From contig JANSYR010000008.1 in NCBI GenBank assembly GCA_024742285.1, forward strand, positions 124,001 to 188,000: a DNA stretch of 64,000 nucleotides. Direction: 5' to 3'. This document shows positions 52,115 through 61,664 of this stretch, in pieces. A program made the translations under genes and the position numbers. Position 1 is the stretch's first letter; the number at the start of each line of letters is the position of its first letter. Source of the DNA: a bacterium (lineage in GTDB: Bacteria; Myxococcota_A; UBA9160; UBA4427). Below the pieces are notes generated by a model. The model was not told the origin of the DNA. It was given only the letters and a program-made list of their open reading frames with translations, and did no database searches.

Positions 52115-52400
52115 ATGCCAACCCTGCTCCGAACTCCCTCGGCGTCAGCTCACCCAATGAGCTGTGAGGTCGTTCCTCGTTGTCGCGCCTGCGACATGCC
52201 TCGATCTTCCGCCGGATAGCCCGAAGACTCGTGAACCGGTGCTCGTTGAGACCTTCGTCTCGGAGCGTCCCATTGAAGCTCTCGGCCGAGGCGTTCTGCA
52301 CGGGCGAGCCGGGATCGATCTAGTCGAGATCGTTCCCACGATCCTCTGCCCAGGTCAGGAGCGCAAGACTCACGGACTCGGGGCCGCTGTTGCAGGTGGT
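52113..52400 (-). pseudogene. IS3-family OrfB transposase, C-terminal relic
   Basis: The last 62 codons read NASAESFNGTLRDEGLNEHR, then NEERPHSSLGELTPREF, the hallmark C-terminus of IS3-type integrase-fold transposases. Upstream in the same frame are NSGPESVSLALLTWAEDRG, a TAG near 52321, then IDPGSPVQ. The region before about 52400 is lost. A nonsense codon and 5' truncation make it non-functional. Confidence 0.85.
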
Positions 52401-52702
52401 CGGCCGGGGAAGTCGGATCGTCGAGCTTGAACTGCCAGGCTCGCCCGGATCGCGACGAGGAACTCCGCGAGCGGCTGTAGGAGCCAGCGTCCCAGTGGCG
52501 TCGGTTCCGTCCTCCGGGCCGCCCCGAGCCCGGCCGGAATCGAGCGTGCTCGTCGCCGGCCAGAGACGCGGTGTGCGCCATGCGGCGCGGTGGTAGGCAG
52601 ATCGCGCGCAATTCCCGCCCGAAGCGAGGGCGGCTGCGGCGCGGTCGGGAGATCTCGGGCACGATATAGGCCAGGCGTCACGCTCGATGCTCGGAGGTTC
52701 CG
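52401..52702. other. No supported gene
   Basis: A 302-bp high-GC stretch with overlapping low-complexity frames only. It holds the upstream region of the PEP-CTERM gene at 52703, which has GGAGG just before its start. Confidence 0.5.
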
Positions 52703-53401
52703 ATGATTCGCAAGTCGTCTTCGAGTCCGCATCCGGTCTGCGCTCTCCTCGTCCTCGCGTTCCTCCTGAGCTTCGTCACGGCCCCGTCGGCGCAGGTCGT
52801 GAGCGGCTTCGACGTCGACCAGGAGGGATGGCAGGCCTATCCGGTCGGGGAGACCGAGCTCAGCTGGGTCGAGACCGGAGGCGTACCGGGGGGTTATGTC
52901 CGGGGGGTGGACATCGGAAGCGGCTGGGCCTACGTCGAGGCGCCCGCAGCGTTCGCGACCGAGCTCGACTACCCGGGCCTGCTGGCGTTCGATCTGCGCG
53001 CGTTCACGAGCGACCCTGGGAGCTATCCGATCCAGTACGACGTGCGCGTCGGGATCGAGGGAAACGGACTCGTCCTCCTGAACGAGCTCTCGCTTCCGGA
53101 CGGGGTCTGGCGTTCGTACGAGTTCATCCTCCACGAGCTCGCCGGCTGGCGCATCCAGGCCGATCTGAACCAGAACTACGATCCGACCGCGCCGGTCCCC
53201 ACACCCGCCGAGCTCGAGTCGGTCCTGGTGAACGCGACCCGACTCGTGATCGCGGCGGACTACGGCAACGGCACGACCGGGAACGGCACGATCGACGAGG
53301 CCCACCTCGACAACGTCTTCGTCCCCGAGCCGACGGGAGCGATCGGTCTGGCGCTCGGCCTCGTCATGCTTGGAACCCTTTCCCGATCGCGAAGGAGCTG
53401 A
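52703..53401 (+). CDS. PEP-CTERM secreted protein
   Basis: A 232-residue exported protein from ATG 52703, with GGAGG upstream. Signal peptide ALLVLAFLLSFVTAPSAQ. The mature body looks like a carbohydrate-binding or laminin-G-like beta sandwich (GFDVDQEGWQAYPVGE, DIGSGWAYVEAP). The C-terminus is a textbook PEP-CTERM tail: VPEPTGAIGLALGLVMLG followed by SRSRRS. Such tails are processed by exosortase. No exosortase gene is in the window. Confidence 0.88.
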   Translation: MIRKSSSSPHPVCALLVLAFLLSFVTAPSAQVVSGFDVDQEGWQAYPVGETELSWVETGGVPGGYVRGVDIGSGWAYVEAPAAFATELDYPGLLAFDLRAFTSDPGSYPIQYDVRVGIEGNGLVLLNELSLPDGVWRSYEFILHELAGWRIQADLNQNYDPTAPVPTPAELESVLVNATRLVIAADYGNGTTGNGTIDEAHLDNVFVPEPTGAIGLALGLVMLGTLSRSRRS

Positions 53402-53755
53402 AGGCACTCGACCGGCACGGGCCGTCGGGGTCGCGATCCGCTTCCTGCCCAGTATTCGGTCCCCCCACGCCGCTCGATTGCAGATCCGGAGTCCTCGTCG
53501 ATGTCACGCAACCACGCTCGTCTCCAGCCGACGCCCCCCATCGCTCGCACGATCCGCAGCACAGCGCGCGCCGCGCTCATGCTCACCGTCCTTGGCCTGC
53601 TCCCCGCCGCCCGACCCGCGAATCGCTCTCTGGCGTCCAGGGCAGTGTGGGACGGCGCAGGCGCTGGGGTCCCAGCGCTTCGTCCCTTCGCCGCGATTCA
53701 GATTCCCGGGGCCTCCGCGTGGGCCGAGGAGATCTCAGAGGACCGGAAAGAGCAA
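53402..53755. other. No supported gene
   Basis: A 354-bp region between two convergent genes. A 103-codon plus-strand frame overlaps it, but it lacks motifs and looks like a shadow. Confidence 0.45.
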
Positions 53756-53787
53756 AGCCCCCGCCGCGCCAACGCGCGACGGGGGCT
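53756..53787 (-). terminator. Strong GC-rich hairpin terminator
   Basis: Arms AGCCCCCG / CGGGGGCT with an extended GCGC stem. Read on the minus strand it is followed by TTTGCTCTTT. It lies 22 bp past the stop of the beta-helix gene and can also serve the convergent plus-strand unit. Confidence 0.75.
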
Positions 53788-53808
53788 CGCTCCTCGCGGT
53801 CGGCTCGA

Positions 53809-54969
53809 CTAGGGACAGATCGCCCCGCTGCACAGGTTGCCGCCGAGATTGGTGCCACCGGAGACGTCGCCACCGGCGTTGCTCGACATGACGTTCTCGC
53901 CGTACCCGGTGCCGAAGCTCAGGTTCAGGCCCTCGCCCGTGTTCTGCCGCAGCGTGTTGCCCATCACGTTGCAGCCCGACGAACACTGGATTCCATCGTC
54001 CCCGGCCGCGTCGCCGTTGTCGAAGGACGTGTTGTCGTGGATCGTGCAGCCGCTGCCGCACTGGATCCCGTCGGCGAGACTGTTGTAGACGGCGTTGCGC
54101 GCGATCGTGCAAGCATTGCCGCAGTCGATCCCGTTGGCGGAGCTGCCCTGGATCGTGTTGTCACTGACGTTCGATCCGTTCCCGGCGTCGATGCCATCGT
54201 CGCCGGAGCCGCCGTCGCCGGACGTGGTCACGGTGTTGTTCTGGACCGTCGAGTAGGTGCTGACGTTGATCCCGATCCCGGCGTTGTCGCGGACCGTGTT
54301 CCCCAGCATCGTCGCGCCGGCCGTGGCGGACAGCCCGCCGTTGCCGTTGCCGACGGAGACACTTCGGTGGACCGCCGAGTTCGCGCCCAGCACGACGCCC
54401 GTGCCCCCGTTCTGGTGGAACGAACTATCGGCGACCAGGGCACCGGGCCCCGAGCTCATTCCGAAGCTCGCGTTCCAACGTGAGGTGAGATTCTCGATGC
54501 GCGCCTGCGTTCCGGCGTTCACCCCGTGTCGTCCCATGCCGGCGATCTGGCCGTTGGACACCGAGAGCCCGAAGATGATTCCCGCGACGTCGATTCCGTC
54601 GCCGGTGCTCGAGCTTCCGGGCGTACAGTCGGTCGTCGAGCCGACGCAGGTCGTGCCGAGGATCGAGAAGCCGCCGAGGTCAACCGAGGCGTCGTTGATC
54701 TCGACGACGATGCCGTCGGTGCTCGTGTTGGGGACGATCAGGTCGCTCGTCAGTCGGAAGCTCTGGCTGCCCGCGCTGGACGTGATCGTCACGGGGTAGC
54801 CGGGCGCGTCTCCGGGAAAGCAGCCCGAGTTGAGGGCACAGGAGCCGTTGATCTCGAGCACGCCGTCGTAGGCCGAAGCCGTTCCGGCACCGCCGGCGAG
54901 CGTCAGGAAGCTGGCGACGGTGGCCAGTCCGAGGCCGATCATCTTGTCGTGGATTCGAATTCGATTCAT
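53809..54969 (-). CDS. Secreted right-handed parallel beta-helix repeat protein
   Basis: A 386-residue exported protein with a signal peptide (LGLATVASFLTLAGGAGTASA). The body is made of short Asn/Gly-rich turns characteristic of NosD/pectate-lyase-like beta helices (GNTVRDNAGIGINVSTYSTV, NNTVTTSGDGG). Several Cys residues are present (CGNACTIARN, QCGSGCTIHDN). No catalytic set could be assigned. It has no PEP-CTERM tail. Likely a surface polysaccharide-binding or modifying protein. Confidence 0.85.
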   Translation of the reverse strand: MNRIRIHDKMIGLGLATVASFLTLAGGAGTASAYDGVLEINGSCALNSGCFPGDAPGYPVTITSSAGSQSFRLTSDLIVPNTSTDGIVVEINDASVDLGGFSILGTTCVGSTTDCTPGSSSTGDGIDVAGIIFGLSVSNGQIAGMGRHGVNAGTQARIENLTSRWNASFGMSSGPGALVADSSFHQNGGTGVVLGANSAVHRSVSVGNGNGGLSATAGATMLGNTVRDNAGIGINVSTYSTVQNNTVTTSGDGGSGDDGIDAGNGSNVSDNTIQGSSANGIDCGNACTIARNAVYNSLADGIQCGSGCTIHDNTSFDNGDAAGDDGIQCSSGCNVMGNTLRQNTGEGLNLSFGTGYGENVMSSNAGGDVSGGTNLGGNLCSGAICP

Positions 54970-55083
54970 GGTCGTATTCCTCTTTGAAGGGAAGCGTTGA
55001 GAAGGGGAGCGAGACGGTCCGCTCGCTCGGGCGAGGACGGGGCGTGCTTTCCTAGCGGGTACCCCGACCGGAGGGATGTGGCT

Positions 55084-56028
55084 TCACGCGACGCCCTCCC
55101 GAACCGGCGATCGCTTCACGCGCCTCGTCGCGCGGACGAGCCCGAGCGCGCCGATCGCGAGCGCCGCCGCGAAGCCGGGCTCCGGAGCCTGGATCGCCTC
55201 GACGTCGGCGGCACGCCAGCTCGCCGCGTTGCCCGATCCGTCCGCCGTGGCGTCGAAGCCCAGCGGCCTCACCCAGAGGCCGGTGGACGGGTCGAACTCG
55301 ACCACGTCCTCGTCGCTGAAGAAGAGGACGCCCCCGATGTCGCCGTCCGAGTCGAACGAAACGAACAGGTTGCCCGTCGCGTCGTCGTAGCTCGCGCCAT
55401 CGAGGTCGAGGCTCGCCGGGATCCCGAAGCTCGAGGCATCGAAGGCCATCGAGAAGTCGGTGCCGTCGAACCGGACGAGGTCCTCGTCCGCCGCGGTGAA
55501 CGAGCCGAAGTCGACGTGGGTGGTGAAGGAGAGGACCAGCTCGCCGTCGAGCCCTCGGGCCAGCGCGTCGACCTCGACGCCCGCCGGGATCCCCTCCGCA
55601 GAGGCGTCGAAGATCACGCTGTAGTCGGTGCCGCCCGAATAGCGAACGACGTCGCCGGGCGAGGGCACGGTTCCGAAGAGCTGGATCGGCTCGTCGAAGA
55701 CGATGAGCCGACGCCCGCCCCCTTCGTCGTGATAGCCGACGACGGAGACCTCCTGACGACCGGCGACGAAGCCCCCGAGCGACTCTTCGACGACGACGCC
55801 GAGCAGGTTGTCGGCCACGAGGTCCTGGTCGGTGACGAGATCGGTCCCGCCTCCCGGAATCAGATCGATCGTGACGTCGGGGGACGCGATCAGGAGATCG
55901 GGAGCGGCCAACGCGTTCGTGGTCGCGAGCGCCACGAACGGGACGAGCAGGGTGCAGAGTCGCCCCCTCCTCGCCCGACGGCGTCGCGGTCCTCGCGACC
56001 GGTCGTACGGGGACGATTGGTGCTTCAT
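55084..56028 (-). CDS. PEP-CTERM secreted beta-propeller-like protein
   Basis: A 314-residue exported protein. A basic N-terminus precedes a hydrophobic signal (LCTLLVPFVALATTNALAAP). The body contains several similar units ending in an Asp-Phe-Asp pattern (LVRFDGTDFSMAFDASSFG, VVRYSGGTDYSVIFDASAEG), consistent with a small beta repeat. The tail is PEP-CTERM (APEPGFAAALAIGALGLVR then basic residues). It lies next to another PEP-CTERM gene and a beta-helix gene, a surface-protein cluster. Confidence 0.85.
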   Translation of the reverse strand: MKHQSSPYDRSRGPRRRRARRGRLCTLLVPFVALATTNALAAPDLLIASPDVTIDLIPGGGTDLVTDQDLVADNLLGVVVEESLGGFVAGRQEVSVVGYHDEGGGRRLIVFDEPIQLFGTVPSPGDVVRYSGGTDYSVIFDASAEGIPAGVEVDALARGLDGELVLSFTTHVDFGSFTAADEDLVRFDGTDFSMAFDASSFGIPASLDLDGASYDDATGNLFVSFDSDGDIGGVLFFSDEDVVEFDPSTGLWVRPLGFDATADGSGNAASWRAADVEAIQAPEPGFAAALAIGALGLVRATRRVKRSPVREGVA

Positions 56029-56272
56029 GGGATTCCTCCATCGATCGGGGCGCAGGATCGGGCGACTGCCCGACCCGTCGCGTCCCGGCTTTCGATGGAG
56101 AGGCGCTATTGCGCTCCTAGCGGTGTCGTCCGCTCGAAGCCGCCGAGGAATATCGGTGTTTTTTCACGCGACGATTCGGCGGGAACTTCGTGTCCGTGAA
56201 GCGGCCCACAGTCGAACGTCCGCGCAGAAGCGATCATTTCGGGGCTCGAGGGCATCTCTGGAGGTGGAATCA

Positions 56273-57103
56273 TTGAAAACGGAGTACGGATCGGCCTCGA
56301 ATGACGCGACCGCGCAGCGGATCGCTCCCTGGGAATTCCCCTCGCGCCCTGGAGCGCGAGGCGAGGAGAGCGAAGCGCGAGCGTATTCCGGTGTGGCGGC
56401 CGCGCAGGAGCGCGAGTCCCTCGGACTGGCGGCCCAGCTGGGGGCGGATCTGCCGCGTGACCTGCTGCTCAGCGTGGCGAAGGCGCTGATCGGTGAGCTC
56501 ACGGACGCGTCGTCGCTCGAGGAGGAGCTTCGTTCTGTCGCTCGTGCGCCGACCCGCGCGCGGGGCCGCTTCGTGCGCGAAGGAGATGTCTGGCGCATCG
56601 AGTTCGGTGAAGAGGTCGTGTGGCTGCGCGACGCGAAGGGGCTGCACGACCTGGCGAACCTGCTCGCCCAGCCGAACACCGACGTTCCCGTGATGGAGCT
56701 CTACTGCGAAGCGGGCCCCGAGGACGTTTCGATCTCGTGCCCGGGTGAAGACACCCTGCTCGACGAGCGAGCGCTGCGGGAATACGTAGATCGGATCCGG
56801 GTGCTGCAGCGGGAGCGCGAGGACGCGGAAGCGCGCGCGGATCTCGGCGCGATCGAGCGATGCAGCGAGGAGCTCGAGTTCCTGGAAACGACGCTCTCAC
56901 GTGCCACCGGCCTCGGCGGCCGATCGCGCCGGACCTCGGGTCCGAGCGAGCGCGCCCGTAAGGCCGTCTCGAATCGGATCCGGGCTTCGATCCGGCGAAT
57001 CTCGAAGGCGGCGCCAGAGCTCGGCGCGCACCTCGAGGAGTCGATCCGAACGGGCAGTGGGTGCGGATATCGCCCGATCGCGGAGGTGGACTGGGGGTTC
57101 TAG
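56273..57103 (+). CDS. Conserved bacterial protein with C-terminal RIR/LGxHLxxSIRTG domain
   Basis: A 276-residue protein. No ATG fits, but TTG 56273 lies 7 bases after GGAGGT, which I take as the start. The C-terminal half (LDERALREYVDRIRVLQRER, then SERARKAVSNRIRASIRRIS and APELGAHLEESIRTGSGCGY) is a conserved region found at the ends of various regulatory, ATPase or cyclase-type proteins. The middle WRIEFGEEVVWLRDAKGLHD segment resembles the associated small domain. The function is unknown. Confidence 0.7.
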   Translation: MKTEYGSASNDATAQRIAPWEFPSRPGARGEESEARAYSGVAAAQERESLGLAAQLGADLPRDLLLSVAKALIGELTDASSLEEELRSVARAPTRARGRFVREGDVWRIEFGEEVVWLRDAKGLHDLANLLAQPNTDVPVMELYCEAGPEDVSISCPGEDTLLDERALREYVDRIRVLQREREDAEARADLGAIERCSEELEFLETTLSRATGLGGRSRRTSGPSERARKAVSNRIRASIRRISKAAPELGAHLEESIRTGSGCGYRPIAEVDWGF

Positions 57104-57193
57104 CGGACGCCCGGACATCGGAAGCTCGAGGTCCCGATCGGGGTCGCGCCGGGCGCCTGCACTAGACTTCGTAGAGCGAAGGGAGACGCAACC

Positions 57194-57913
57194 ATGGGCA
57201 TTGCCGTGATCACGGGCGCCGGGCGCGGGCTCGGTCGGGCGATCGCCGGCCGGCTCGCCCGCGACGGACACCACGTCGTCGCGGTCGATCTCGACGGCGA
57301 TACGGCAGAGCGCACTGCGGCCGACGTCGGCGGCGAGGCCCGGCAATGCGACGTGAGCGACTGGGCTTCGGTCGAAGCCCTCGCGGCGAGCGTCGAATCC
57401 TGCGACATCCTGGTGAACAACGCCGGGATCTGGCACTACGACTCGCTCCTCGAGTCGACCGCCGAACACCTCGACGCGGTGCTCGGCGTGAACGTCGTCG
57501 GCACGCTGGCCTGCAGCCGCGCTTTCGCGCCGAAGATGATCGCGGCCGGCGGCGGCGCGATCGTGAACGTCTCCTCGGCGGCAGCCTGGACGAACTCCCC
57601 GGGCACCGGGGTCTACCCGGCCACCAAGGCGGCGGTGATCTCATTGACCAAACAGATGGCCATCGAGTGGGGCGAGCACCAGATCCGCGCGAACGCGGTC
57701 GGTCCCGGTCTCGTCGTCACCGAAGGAAGCGCGGCCGCCCACAGCGGCGAGAAACGAATCGAGCGCGCGAAGAACATCCCGATCCGACGCGTCGGCGAGC
57801 CGGCCGACATCGCCGACGTCGTCTCGTTTCTCTGTAGTGACGAGGCTCGCTACGTGACGGGCCAGAACCTCTTCGTCGATGGCGGGATCACCGCAGGCCG
57901 AGCAGCGATCTGA
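57194..57913 (+). CDS. Short-chain dehydrogenase/reductase (FabG-like)
   Basis: A 239-residue classical SDR preceded by GGGAG. Cofactor motif TGAGRGLG at residues 7-14, Asp after strand 2 (VAVDLDGD) indicating NAD(H) preference, NNAG, catalytic Ser/Tyr/Lys in VSSAAAW and VYPATKAAV, and PGLVVTEGS. Length is normal. It is convergent with the TonB-receptor gene. Substrate not evident. Confidence 0.93.
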   Translation: MGIAVITGAGRGLGRAIAGRLARDGHHVVAVDLDGDTAERTAADVGGEARQCDVSDWASVEALAASVESCDILVNNAGIWHYDSLLESTAEHLDAVLGVNVVGTLACSRAFAPKMIAAGGGAIVNVSSAAAWTNSPGTGVYPATKAAVISLTKQMAIEWGEHQIRANAVGPGLVVTEGSAAAHSGEKRIERAKNIPIRRVGEPADIADVVSFLCSDEARYVTGQNLFVDGGITAGRAAI

Positions 57914-57985
57914 ACGGATCCAGGCGGAGCGCCTCGTCGGTAGTCAGCGGAATCGATCGGCGCGCCCTCACCGCCGCCGAGCGGA

Positions 57986-60568
57986 TCAGAATCGGGCGGT
58001 GAGCGTCAGGCCGTAGGTCCGCGGATCGGCCACCGCGTGCAGGATCGCGTTCCGCACCCGGGCCAGGTTGAACACGTCCTCGGTGTACCGCTGATCCGTC
58101 AGGTTCTCGACCCATCCGGCGACCTCGACGCCGGTGCCCGGCATGCTGTACGTGAGCCGGAGGTTCATGAGCCAGACGCTGCCCTGTCGGACCAGGTAGG
58201 AGTTCGCAGCGCTGAAGAAGACGGAGTCCTTGAACGACCAGTCGAAGCGCGGCACCAGCTCGCCCCAACGCGTGGAGAGCGGCCAGGCGACGAAGCCGAC
58301 GAACGCGAACTCGGGCGAGTTCACCACGCGGTTCCCCGTGAAGTCTTCCTGCGTGACCCGTTCGACGAGATTGTCCCCGACGTTCTGGGCCGAGAGCGTG
58401 TTCACGAAGTCGGTGTAGTGCGCGTCCAGCCAGGAGAACGTGAGCCGGATCCAGAGATCCTCGACCAGCGGGGGCGCCCAGCCCTGGAGCGGACGAAGGT
58501 CCGCCTCCATCTCGAAGCCGAGCACGTCCGCGTCGTTCGCGTTGATCAGGTCGGGGACCGGCGTGGCGCCGCGCGCGTTGCGCACGGCGATCACCTGGAG
58601 GTCCTGATAGTCGTAGAAGAAGAACGCCGAGCTGAGGGCGACGCGATCTCCCAGGAACCGGGCGCGGAGCCGCGCTTCGATCGAGTCGACGATCTCCGGA
58701 TCGACGGGCTCGGAGAGCGCACCCCGCTCCGCGCCTTCCGGGCCCGGGTTCAGGACGGCGCTGTTGATGTGGGGTCCCTTCCAGCCGCGGGTGTACCCGA
58801 GCGACACGTCGAAGCCGGGCGTGGGGCGCCAGGTCGCGACGATCCGACCGGCCCAGCCGAAGGCCGTCGCGGCGGAGGTCGCGAGCGTCGGCGGGATGGG
58901 CTCGCCGGCGCGCGGACTGTTCCGGTCGAAGCGCTTCGGCACGATCTCACCCGTCCCCGGAATCACGCGGACGATCCGCCGGACGAGGTTCATCTCCTTC
59001 TCGTCGTAGTTGAACCGGGCACCCGTCTCGAGCGAGAAGGTCTCCGAAGGGCTCCACTCGAAGTCGCCCCAGAAGCTCGTGTGCCGCGTGAAGAAGGTGA
59101 ACTCCTGATCGGTCGCGTCGGCGATCAGGCCGAACGGGAAGAAGTTCTCGGCGTCGATCGCGTCGTAGAGGAACATGCCTCCGACTTGCCACGCATACCC
59201 ATCGTTCCCGTCGTAGTCGAGCCGAACCTCCTGGGAGAGCTGGTAGGCGCGATTCACGAGATCGATGTGAAGGGCCGGCGTGGGGCTCGCATCGAAATTG
59301 ATCTTGGTGTCGCGCTTGCTCCATTCGTAGCCGGTCACGGAAGTGACGCGGTACGCGCCGAAGGTCGCCGAGCCGACGAGGCTGCTGCCGAAGAGGTCGA
59401 TCTTCTCCTTCTCGACCCGGTCGTAGTCACCTTCGAAGGGGTTCCCGATGTACGGATCCTCGACCAGCGGGTAGGTCCCGTCCGGCGCGAAGACACGGGT
59501 GTCCGGGTCGAAGTACTCGTCGATGTCGCGGCCGTCCGGTGCCGGGCGAGGGACGGTATCGAGCAGCCGCTGATCCGCGCCGACGAGCTGGAACTGCCGA
59601 GCGTCGCCGCGATTCTGGCCGCCGTGCAGGTTCAGCTGCCAGTCCATGTCGAAGAGGGGCAGCTGGAGCCGGAGGATCGAGCGCGCGCCCCAGTTCCGAA
59701 CGTCGTTCACCCATTCCTTGACGCTCCCCCCTCGGCTCCGGGTCCAGCCGGCGCCCGGGGGCGACAGGAACGTCGCCGTATTCTCAGCCGTGTAGCAGGC
59801 CCGACTCACGTCGAAGATCAAGCGATTATTCAGTCCCTCGGGCGTCTCGACGTTGATGTCCCGAGGAGAGGGCGGGCGGATGTAGTCGACGTCGGCGCAG
59901 CGGTTCTTCGTCGTGCCGCGGCGCACGCTCCATTGCGCCGCCGAGCGCATCGACAGCGTATCCTCGACGAGGACGTTTTCGACCGCGACGTCGGCGTCGA
60001 TCTGGTCGAAGCGGCCGTAGGTGAGCGAGACGTTGGTTCCTGGCGTACCGGTCGGCTTCCGCGTCACGATCCGGACCGTGCCGGCGGACGCGTTGCGGCC
60101 GTAGCGCGTCGCCTGCGGCCCGCGGAGCACCTCGATGTTCTCGGTGTCGAAGAGCTGCGCGAGCTGGCCGGTCGGCGAGTTCATGTAGGTCTCGTCGATG
60201 TAGACGGCGACCGACGAGGAAGAGGACGCCGTGAAGTCACGAATGCCGACGCCGCGGATGAAGAGCGTCGGGGACGAGGCCGCGAAGGGGGTGCGGATCT
60301 CGAGGTTCGGGGTGAACGCGGCGATGTCGGCGATGTCCGCCGCGCCGATCGCCTCGATGTGCTCGGCGTCGAACTCGATGATCGAGACGTCGTCGTAGGA
60401 GAGCGCCTGGCCGCCGCCTTCCCCGAAGACGATCATCTCCTCGATCCCGCGGAAGGGATCGTCCGCCGCGCGCGAGGCCGCTGCCGAGAAGGACGACGAT
60501 GCGACTCCCACCAGGAGCGCCAAGACGAGGGCGTGCGGGGCTTCACGGCGAAGGGCGCGGGTTCGCAT
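57986..60568 (-). CDS. TonB-dependent outer-membrane receptor
   Basis: An 860-residue receptor from ATG 60568 (MRTRALRREAPHALV); the upstream ATG at 60646 is less likely. Signal peptide LVLALLVGVASSSFSAAASRA, then a plug domain with FTPNLEIRTPFAASSPTLFI and VEVLRGPQ-type (here IEVLRGPQATRYGRNASAGT) motifs. The rest is a beta barrel of alternating aromatic strands ending in ...YGLTLTARF, with a terminal Phe. It imports an unknown large substrate such as a chelate, sterol or glycan. No FecR or TonB gene is adjacent. Confidence 0.95.
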   Translation of the reverse strand: MRTRALRREAPHALVLALLVGVASSSFSAAASRAADDPFRGIEEMIVFGEGGGQALSYDDVSIIEFDAEHIEAIGAADIADIAAFTPNLEIRTPFAASSPTLFIRGVGIRDFTASSSSSVAVYIDETYMNSPTGQLAQLFDTENIEVLRGPQATRYGRNASAGTVRIVTRKPTGTPGTNVSLTYGRFDQIDADVAVENVLVEDTLSMRSAAQWSVRRGTTKNRCADVDYIRPPSPRDINVETPEGLNNRLIFDVSRACYTAENTATFLSPPGAGWTRSRGGSVKEWVNDVRNWGARSILRLQLPLFDMDWQLNLHGGQNRGDARQFQLVGADQRLLDTVPRPAPDGRDIDEYFDPDTRVFAPDGTYPLVEDPYIGNPFEGDYDRVEKEKIDLFGSSLVGSATFGAYRVTSVTGYEWSKRDTKINFDASPTPALHIDLVNRAYQLSQEVRLDYDGNDGYAWQVGGMFLYDAIDAENFFPFGLIADATDQEFTFFTRHTSFWGDFEWSPSETFSLETGARFNYDEKEMNLVRRIVRVIPGTGEIVPKRFDRNSPRAGEPIPPTLATSAATAFGWAGRIVATWRPTPGFDVSLGYTRGWKGPHINSAVLNPGPEGAERGALSEPVDPEIVDSIEARLRARFLGDRVALSSAFFFYDYQDLQVIAVRNARGATPVPDLINANDADVLGFEMEADLRPLQGWAPPLVEDLWIRLTFSWLDAHYTDFVNTLSAQNVGDNLVERVTQEDFTGNRVVNSPEFAFVGFVAWPLSTRWGELVPRFDWSFKDSVFFSAANSYLVRQGSVWLMNLRLTYSMPGTGVEVAGWVENLTDQRYTEDVFNLARVRNAILHAVADPRTYGLTLTARF

Positions 60569-60651
60569 GGCGTCGGACGTTCGCGCATCGGGCCGGCGCC
60601 TGCACCCGGCGATCCGGCGGCAAGAAAGGCTCGTCGGTGGTATCAAGGGGC

Positions 60652-61596
60652 ATGCGTTGTCTCCACGTGGGTCGCGTCTCTGCCGCGCTCATCCTGGTCG
60701 CGCACCTCGGCGCCTCGGCCTGCGCGACCGCGCCGCGCGACGAGCCCACGCTCGCGTACACCCCCGAGTCGTTCGCCACGGAAGTGCAGCGCCGTGTGCC
60801 CGGCCTCCCCGAGCGACTCGCGAGCGCCCCGTGGGCGGTCGACGAGGCCGTGATCGAGCGCAGCCGGCGGAGGCTGCGACGGGTTCCCCGCGGTCCGTCG
60901 AAGATCGAAGCCCTCGTCGACTTCCTCTCCGAGCCGGAGCCGGACGGCCTCGGCCTCGCCTACGACTTCGCCGCCACGGGCACGGCCGAACGGACCCTCG
61001 AGCGCAAAAGGGGCAACTGCGTCTCGCTCGCGATGGTGCTGGTCGGGATCGGGCGCGGGCTCGGATGGCCGACGTATTTCGTGGAGATCCGCACTCGCCA
61101 GCCGGAGACCCAGGCCTTCTCCACGGTGAAGGCCGTCAGCGATCACATGGCGGTCGTGATTCCGGTCGCGTCGTATTCGATGATCGTGGATTTCACGGGC
61201 CGCGTGGACGACATGGAGAACGCTCGCGTGATCGACGACGTGACCGCCTACGCCCATGTCCTCAACAACCTCTCGGCACAGGGCGTGATGCTCGAGACGA
61301 AGGAGCCCGATGAGGCGGCGTGGGACGCGGCGATCCGGGGGTTCGAGCTCGCCACGAAGCTCCAGCCCGAGCTCGGGCGCGCCTGGAACAACCTGGGGAT
61401 CGCGCTGACTCGCCGAGGCCGCTTCGAGGAAGCGCGCGAGATGTATCGCCGCGCCGTCGAGCTCGACACGGCCTTCGGCGCCGCCGAACACAACCTGACC
61501 GTCATGGAGACGCGAGCGGAGGGCGCGACGCGGGTCCGCGTGGCGCCGCTCGTCGGGACGTCCCCTACGAAAGGGAACGGCGACGCCCTGCCGTGA
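60652..61596 (+). CDS. Lipoprotein with transglutaminase-like and TPR parts
   Basis: A 314-residue protein from ATG 60652, with a lipobox (LGASAC). The region around RKRGNCVSLAMVLVGIGRGL, SDHMAVVIPV and SMIVDFTG contains Cys, His and Asp in the order of transglutaminase-like proteins. A TPR-like pair follows (AIRGFELATKLQPELGRAWN, GRFEEAREMYRRAVELD). It probably acts in the periplasm on peptides or envelope. It is divergent from the TonB receptor gene. Confidence 0.8.
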   Translation: MRCLHVGRVSAALILVAHLGASACATAPRDEPTLAYTPESFATEVQRRVPGLPERLASAPWAVDEAVIERSRRRLRRVPRGPSKIEALVDFLSEPEPDGLGLAYDFAATGTAERTLERKRGNCVSLAMVLVGIGRGLGWPTYFVEIRTRQPETQAFSTVKAVSDHMAVVIPVASYSMIVDFTGRVDDMENARVIDDVTAYAHVLNNLSAQGVMLETKEPDEAAWDAAIRGFELATKLQPELGRAWNNLGIALTRRGRFEEAREMYRRAVELDTAFGAAEHNLTVMETRAEGATRVRVAPLVGTSPTKGNGDALP

Positions 61597-61664
61597 CGGC
61601 TTCGCCGATCTTCGCCGTCTCCACCGCCCGCCCCCTGCCCCGTTCGTCACGGGCGAGTCGCGAA

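Noticed and set aside
52687-54483. 598-codon plus-strand frame
   Set aside because: Arg/Pro/Gly-rich shadow frame of the PEP-CTERM and beta-helix genes, both of which have signal peptides and family features.
58037-60853. 938-codon plus-strand frame
   Set aside because: Shadow of the TonB-receptor gene on the other strand; composition is typical of an antisense high-GC frame.
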